From Promethearchaeota archaeon (GTDB taxonomy: Archaea; Asgardarchaeota; Lokiarchaeia; Sigynarchaeales; SOKP01), in NCBI GenBank assembly GCA_016839635.1, contig JAEOTV010000172.1:1-18881 (forward strand): a DNA stretch of 18,881 bases, written 5' to 3'. Positions 14,083 through 18,881 of this stretch are shown in pieces. The position numbers were made by a program, and so were the translations under genes. The notes under the pieces are model-generated. The model was not told the DNA's origin, ran no database searches, and saw only the letters and a program-made list of their open reading frames with translations. Within the stretch, counting starts at the first letter, position 1, and every line of letters starts with the position of its first letter.

Positions 14083-15048
14083 TTGAAAAAGAAAAAAGAA
14101 ATTGATTCGGAAATCTCAAAGTGTTCTCATAAAAATATCAAACAAGACAGTGGGTTTATTGTTTGCAAAGATTGCGGATTGATCATGGAAGAAAATGTAG
14201 CTTTTGAAAATACTGTATCAACCAGCGATTATTTTAATGATTCACAGAGAGATTATGAAAGACGGATTAGGATAAGTGATTCAAAAGCTCTCCAAGATCC
14301 TGTTATTAAAGAGAAATATGATCGAATTAAAACTCTCGAAAAATGGTTTAGAGACTATGAATCTGATTTTACTGAGCAAAAAAAGACAATAGAATTACTA
14401 AAAAGCCACGGGATTGGGTTAAACATTGATAATGTCAAATATAAAGAAATTAAAGATAGATATATGAAATATAATAAATACCACCGTCATAATTATCAAA
14501 ATATGGTGATAATTTTTCTTGCAATCGTATGGATCGAAATAAAAGACACGACGAATATTAGAGTTGAGCAATTTATTAATGTTTCACGAGAATTGGGACA
14601 TAAAATAAACAAAAAGATGCTAAATAATGCTATGTTAAAAGTTAATCGAACGGAAAAGATCTTCAAAGATAAAAAGAGCGTTAAAGAACTAGAGAGAGAA
14701 ATTAAAAATAAAATCAAAATAGTTTTTCAAAAAGATTTAAACAATATTCAATATGAGAAAGTTCAAGAGTTTTTCAATGATAAGGTTGAATATGAAAGAA
14801 TTAAGATCGAAATGCAATTATTAGCTGACAAAATATTGAACAAAATCACTTATCGTCAGATTCAGAGTATTAATTATAAAGCTTTTACTGCAGGATTAAT
14901 TTATTACGTTGGGCAATCTCTTGATAATAGAAAAATTTTCACTCAAAGTCTAGTAGAAAGTACTAGTAGATTTTCAAGTACTACTATTAGAAAGAGATAC
15001 CACCTTCTAAAGGAGTTATTAGGAAATCCTCAAAATCTTGACCTCTAA
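14083..15048 (+). CDS. Highly divergent TFB-like protein with zinc ribbon
   Basis: This 321-residue protein starts at TTG 14083, close behind a TATA candidate; no other in-frame start lies between. The zinc ribbon is C14-x-H16-x11-C28-x2-C31 ('KCSHKNIKQDSGFIVCKDCG'), the TFIIB type. Then comes a charged linker (about 40-95) without a normal B-reader. The first cyclin repeat is hard to recognise. The C-terminal part 'NYKAFTAGLIYYVGQSLDN', then 'TQSLVESTSRFSSTTIRKRY', matches the second TFB cyclin repeat. Lys/Glu-rich helices fill the middle. It probably binds DNA or polymerase as a specialised TFB, but could have lost initiation function. It lies 55 bp before the P-type ATPase gene on the same strand. 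Confidence 0.8.
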   Translation: MKKKKEIDSEISKCSHKNIKQDSGFIVCKDCGLIMEENVAFENTVSTSDYFNDSQRDYERRIRISDSKALQDPVIKEKYDRIKTLEKWFRDYESDFTEQKKTIELLKSHGIGLNIDNVKYKEIKDRYMKYNKYHRHNYQNMVIIFLAIVWIEIKDTTNIRVEQFINVSRELGHKINKKMLNNAMLKVNRTEKIFKDKKSVKELEREIKNKIKIVFQKDLNNIQYEKVQEFFNDKVEYERIKIEMQLLADKILNKITYRQIQSINYKAFTAGLIYYVGQSLDNRKIFTQSLVESTSRFSSTTIRKRYHLLKELLGNPQNLDL

Positions 15049-15103
15049 TTTTTGGACCAAGCTTAAATAATATTTATTTAGAATCATGGTTTAAATAATT
15101 AAA

Positions 15104-17971
15104 ATGTCATTATCTAAGAAACAAAATGAAGTCTATTATTACAATCAGCCAATAGAGAATTTAGTAAAAAACCTAAATACAGATATTGAAAACGGATTAA
15201 ATTCCTCTGAATTGAATGACCGGTATCAAAAATCAGGCTATAACGAATTACCAAAAATTAAAAAATCTATTTGGAAAATATATCTTGCTCCAATTTTCAA
15301 TTTTTTAATTGTTATTCTCATAATTGCTGGTATTATAATTGTAATATTAGGATCCCCAGGTGAAACAATTATTACTTTCACAGTGGTAATAATTAACTCA
15401 ATTACAGCTATAATTCAACAATTTCGTGCACAAAAAGCCTTAGAATCTTTAAGAGAGATTTCTGCCTTAAAAACAACCGTTTTAAGAGACGGAAGAAAAA
15501 TTGAAATTGAAACAAAGGAAATAGTGCCAGGAGATATAGCAATTTTAAGTCAAGGAGATAAAATACCTGCTGATGGTAGAATAGTTGAATTTATGAATTT
15601 TAGTGTTGATGAAGCCCCTCTCACAGGGGAAAGCGAACCTGTAGAGAAAAATAGTCATATTATGGATAAAGAAAATATTCCCATTCAAGACCAATCTAAT
15701 ATGGTATTTATGGGAACATATGTAAGAACAGGAAGAGCAAAAGAATTAATTACAGGAACAGGCCTAAAAACTGAAATCGGTAAAATTTCCCAAACATTAA
15801 ATGAAATGGGTAGTATCGAGGATATTCCTTTAACTAGAAAATTAAACCATTTAGGTTATATCCTGGGAATAATTGTGATAATAAATCTTATTATACTTTT
15901 AACTTCGAAACTGATAATTCTAGGTATTGCAGGAAATCTAATTCAAAATGAAATAATTGAAGCAATTACAGATTCAGTAATAAGGTCAATGAATATTGTG
16001 CCTATAAATCTACCTTTGCTTTCAACTCTAGTTCTTATTACTGGAGTCTTAACAATGGCTCAAAGTGGCGTTATCATTAAAAATTTATCCGCAATCGAAT
16101 CTCTAGGACGAGTTTCAGTCATTTGTTCAGATAAAACAGGAACAATCACTAAAAACGAAATGACAGTAGAAAAGTTCTGGGTAAATGACCAAGAATATGA
16201 GGTTACAGGATCTGGATATAATGCGGATGGACAGATATTTAGAGATCATACACCAATTATTTTATCTGAAAACGAGACATTCTTGAAATTTCTTAACTCT
16301 ATAGTAATAAATAATAATGCAAGTTTAGAATTTGAAGATGTTAAAGTTAAATTAAAGAATATTAAAGAGAAGGCAGTAAGAAGAGCATTAGGATCACCCA
16401 CAGAAGCAGCTTTATTAGTACTGACTGAGAAAGCTGGATTATATCCCTATGATATTAAAAAAGAATTTGAAATTACTGAAGAATTTTCATTTAGTTCCGA
16501 AGATAAAAGAATGACAACTATAGGTAAAAATTTGGGAGATAATGATGATATTATTGCATTTTCTAAGGGTGCACCTGAAAAAATATTAGAAATCTCTTCA
16601 CAAATTGAAGTAAGTGGAGAACTGAAGATTCTTGATCAGAAATATAAAGACTTAATTCTAGATAAAATCGATGAACGAGCAAATCAAGGCTTCAGAACAT
16701 TAGCAATTGCCTTTAGGAAATTAAACAAAACTGATGATCTAAAAAGAGAAGAAGTTGAAAAAAACTTAGTTTTCCTAGGTTTTGTTTCTATTATGGATCC
16801 TCCACGTTTAGGAGTTAAAAAATCTGTTGAAGAATGTCAAGCGGGAGGTATAAAAGTAATAATGGTCACAGGAGACCATCCAGCAACAGCAAAAACTATT
16901 GCTTCACAGATGGGAATTTTTAAAGAAGGTGATTTAGTCGCAACAGGCAATCAAATAGAAAATATCGCTCTCTCAGAGTTCAATAAAACTTCAGTGTTTG
17001 CTCGAGTCGAACCTAATGATAAGGAAATAATAGTAGAAAAATATCAAGCACAAAAATTAATTTGTGCTATGACGGGAGATGGCATTAATGATGCTCCTGC
17101 TCTAAAACTAGCAAATGCGGGAGTTGCGATGGGAATTATGGGTACAGATTTAGCTAAAGAAACCGCGGATATGGTTATTACAGATGATAATTTTTCTTCA
17201 ATCAAACAAGGTGTAAAAACGGGGAGAGGAATCTTTGCTAAAATAAGGACAATTATTTTCTTTTTTATATGTACTAATATTGTAGAAGGGATAATATTTT
17301 TCACTTTCGAACTAATAGAACCTTTTATTGGATTCGAACTGTTCGCGTCAAACTGGCAACATATATATATCTTTGGCATTGTCCACTCACTTCCCTCTTT
17401 AGCTTTAGTCATTGATACCCGTCCGAAAGATATAATGAATGAACCACCTAGAGATGAAGAACAATTATTAAACAAGAATATGTGGATTATGCTATTAATT
17501 CAATCTTTTCTATTTGGTTTAGGATTGGTTCTTGCTTTGCATTTGACTTTAAGTGGGTTTATTCCATTAAATGAATGGAATTTAAATCCAAATATTAGTT
17601 ATATCGTTCCAGGAGAAGAATTGGCTCAAAAAGCAAGAACAATGTTTATTACCACAATATTTATTGTTGAAACAAGTTTCATATGGACCTTTAGAAGACC
17701 AAATAAATCTCTTTATAGAAGTATCAAAGAAGAAATAAGTTATTCTTTATTGGTTATATGTTTATTTACATTAGCCTTACATACATTGTATATTCTATTC
17801 TCCTATTCAGTTAATTATTATGTGAATACCGTATTTGGGTTGAATCTACAGATAAATTTTATGTTTCTTAGTGGTACAGATTGGATATATTGTATTTTCT
17901 TAGCATTACCTGGAATTGTTGGTATTGAAATTTTTAAATTCTTTGCTCGCAAAAGAAAAATTCATTTTTAA
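15104..17971 (+). CDS. P-type cation-transporting ATPase, P2-like
   Basis: A complete 955-residue ion pump of the inner membrane. Domains in order are: cation-ATPase N-terminal region (about 8-70), M1-M2, actuator with T174-G-E-S177, M3-M4 with 'PINLP' (300-304), phosphorylation site D343-K-T-G-T, nucleotide domain with K488-G-A-P-E, hinge 'TGDGINDAP' (657-665), and C-terminal helices M5-M10. Every catalytic motif is intact. The layout is that of P2 pumps (Ca2+, Na+/K+ families). In SERCA numbering, N768 and E771 in M5 are kept as N725 and E728. E309 (PEGLP) is replaced by N302, and M6 NxxTD is replaced by F-G-I-V-H761. The transported ion therefore cannot be assumed. A paralogue follows in tandem. 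Confidence 0.92.
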   Translation: MSLSKKQNEVYYYNQPIENLVKNLNTDIENGLNSSELNDRYQKSGYNELPKIKKSIWKIYLAPIFNFLIVILIIAGIIIVILGSPGETIITFTVVIINSITAIIQQFRAQKALESLREISALKTTVLRDGRKIEIETKEIVPGDIAILSQGDKIPADGRIVEFMNFSVDEAPLTGESEPVEKNSHIMDKENIPIQDQSNMVFMGTYVRTGRAKELITGTGLKTEIGKISQTLNEMGSIEDIPLTRKLNHLGYILGIIVIINLIILLTSKLIILGIAGNLIQNEIIEAITDSVIRSMNIVPINLPLLSTLVLITGVLTMAQSGVIIKNLSAIESLGRVSVICSDKTGTITKNEMTVEKFWVNDQEYEVTGSGYNADGQIFRDHTPIILSENETFLKFLNSIVINNNASLEFEDVKVKLKNIKEKAVRRALGSPTEAALLVLTEKAGLYPYDIKKEFEITEEFSFSSEDKRMTTIGKNLGDNDDIIAFSKGAPEKILEISSQIEVSGELKILDQKYKDLILDKIDERANQGFRTLAIAFRKLNKTDDLKREEVEKNLVFLGFVSIMDPPRLGVKKSVEECQAGGIKVIMVTGDHPATAKTIASQMGIFKEGDLVATGNQIENIALSEFNKTSVFARVEPNDKEIIVEKYQAQKLICAMTGDGINDAPALKLANAGVAMGIMGTDLAKETADMVITDDNFSSIKQGVKTGRGIFAKIRTIIFFFICTNIVEGIIFFTFELIEPFIGFELFASNWQHIYIFGIVHSLPSLALVIDTRPKDIMNEPPRDEEQLLNKNMWIMLLIQSFLFGLGLVLALHLTLSGFIPLNEWNLNPNISYIVPGEELAQKARTMFITTIFIVETSFIWTFRRPNKSLYRSIKEEISYSLLVICLFTLALHTLYILFSYSVNYYVNTVFGLNLQINFMFLSGTDWIYCIFLALPGIVGIEIFKFFARKRKIHF

Positions 17972-18054
17972 ATTTCTCTTATATAGAAATATTTAATTTT
18001 TTAAATCATGATTATTATAGGTTATTTATTATATTGATTAGATATTTGAAATCA

Positions 18055-18064
18055 TTTTTTTTTT
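18055..18064 (+). terminator. T-run between the two P-type ATPase genes
   Basis: Ten T residues, 84 nt after the first ATPase stop and 31 nt before the second start. It may terminate the first transcript or lie in the second gene's promoter region. Confidence 0.35.
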
Positions 18065-18094
18065 AATCACACAAAAAATTATGGAAGAGCCACT

Positions 18095-18881
18095 ATGGAA
18101 TCAACAGAGATAAATTATTATAATCTTGAATTAGAGCAGATATACAAGGAATTTCAAACAAACCCTGAAAAGGGATTGAGTGAAAAGGAAGCTAGAAAAA
18201 GACAAGAAAAATATGGTTATAATGAGATACCTAAAGTATCTAAAGGGTTTATTAAAATCTATCTCGCTCCTTTATTTAACTGGTTAATTGTAATATATCT
18301 TATTGGATCTGTAATTTTATTTTTAGCAGCTATCTTTGGAGGAGAGGGGTCTCTAATGTTTATTGGTTTAACATTAGGGATAGTTTTTCTAAATTGTCTT
18401 GTTGCTATTATTCAGCAATATAGAGCAACCAAAAAGCTTAAAGCTTTACGCGAATTAACAGCACCTACATCAACCATTATTAGAGATGGTCAAAAGCAAG
18501 AAATTCCTACTAAAGAAATAGTAGGTGGAGATTTACTAGTTTTAGATCAAGGCGATAAGATCCCAGCTGATTCTCGAATAATTGAAGCATATAATATGGT
18601 AGTGAATGAAGCTTCGTTAACTGGTGAATCTGAACCTGTGAGAAAATTAGAAAAAGGTAGAGCTTTACAAAAGAAAGATATATCGATCGGGGAACGAAGT
18701 AATATGGTATTTTATGGAACTTTTATAAGTACTGGGACTGGTAAGGCAATTGTTGTAAAAATTGGTGGTGATACAGAAATTGGTAAAATTTCTCATGGAT
18801 TAGAAGAAGCTGGTACGAGTGAGATTCCAATACGTCAGAAAATGAATCATTTCGGAAAATGGTTAGGATTAACTATTTTTA
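18095..18881 (+). CDS. Second P-type cation-transporting ATPase (3' end outside window)
   Basis: Open from ATG 18095 to the window edge (262 codons). The N-terminal cation-ATPase domain ('EFQTNPEKGLSEKEARKRQ', 'KYGYNEIPKVSKGF'), M1-M2 and most of the actuator domain are present, with 'LTGESEPV' (T176, E178). It parallels the first ATPase closely: 'KIYLAPLFNWLIVI' against 'KIYLAPIFNFLIVI', and 'DQGDKIPADSRIIE' against 'SQGDKIPADGRIVE'. The two are tandem paralogues of one P2-like subfamily. The phosphorylation site, M4 and M5-M6 lie beyond the window, so ion-site residues cannot be compared. An ATG at 18081 is out of frame and runs to a stop after ten codons. Confidence 0.9.
   Translation, partial: MESTEINYYNLELEQIYKEFQTNPEKGLSEKEARKRQEKYGYNEIPKVSKGFIKIYLAPLFNWLIVIYLIGSVILFLAAIFGGEGSLMFIGLTLGIVFLNCLVAIIQQYRATKKLKALRELTAPTSTIIRDGQKQEIPTKEIVGGDLLVLDQGDKIPADSRIIEAYNMVVNEASLTGESEPVRKLEKGRALQKKDISIGERSNMVFYGTFISTGTGKAIVVKIGGDTEIGKISHGLEEAGTSEIPIRQKMNHFGKWLGLTIF

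Noticed and set aside
14940..14990. Direct repeat AAGTACTA in the 3' part of the TFB-like gene
   Set aside because: Both copies are within the coding sequence of the second cyclin repeat and are explained by Ser/Thr codons.
17044..17475. Minus-strand 143-codon frame inside the P-type ATPase gene
   Set aside because: It lies opposite the conserved TGDGINDAP and M5-M6 region, so it is an antisense shadow.

Overview
The window looks like a chromosome segment of an archaeon, most likely an Asgard archaeon of Lokiarchaeia type. The archaeal call rests on two TFB-type transcription factor genes, AT-rich TATA-box promoters 25-50 bp ahead of genes, T-run terminators, a tungsten-type aldehyde:ferredoxin oxidoreductase, paired half-size MgtE/SLC41 proteins with a PhoU/RCK_C regulator, and an N-glycosylation-rich surface protein with a C-terminal anchor. 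The Loki-like assignment is an inference from AT-richness, gene style and the GY-hydrophobic-KK C-terminal tail. No rRNA, tRNA, CRISPR array or transposase was seen.

Layout. 1-525 (-): 3' truncated phosphoribosyltransferase. 693-1851 (+): glycosylated surface protein and a small three-helix membrane protein. 1858-3510 (-): large polytopic ABC-2-like permease without an ATPase beside it. 3913-6733 (+): probable operon of two half-MgtE transporters, a PhoU/RCK_C duplex regulator and a SET-domain protein. 6792-7658 (-): endonuclease IV. 7809-9284 (-): an iron-sulfur flavoprotein, an unannotated 27-residue double-CC peptide (8581-8664) and a Cys-rich MarR regulator, with three related operator-like palindromes. 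9485-10126 (+): GNAT acetyltransferase. 10130-11860 (-): aldehyde:ferredoxin oxidoreductase. 11861-12421: a long intergenic region with a 39-bp perfect tandem duplication in what looks like a decayed small gene. 12422-15048: two divergent TFB-family genes on +, separated by a membrane protein on -. 15104 to the end (+): two tandem P2-like P-type ATPases, the second cut by the window edge.

Three points deserve most attention. First, the second MgtE half follows the first in the same frame after a single TAA. Homology between the halves shows that its coding sequence begins upstream of the only GTG, just after the stop, where a strong Shine-Dalgarno-like GGGGGTG precedes an ATT codon. Second, the MarR/double-CC peptide/flavoprotein locus has recurrent operators overlapping or near TATA boxes, and looks like a thiol- or metal-responsive module. 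Third, the complete P-type ATPase keeps all catalytic motifs but lacks several canonical calcium-site residues in M4 and M6.
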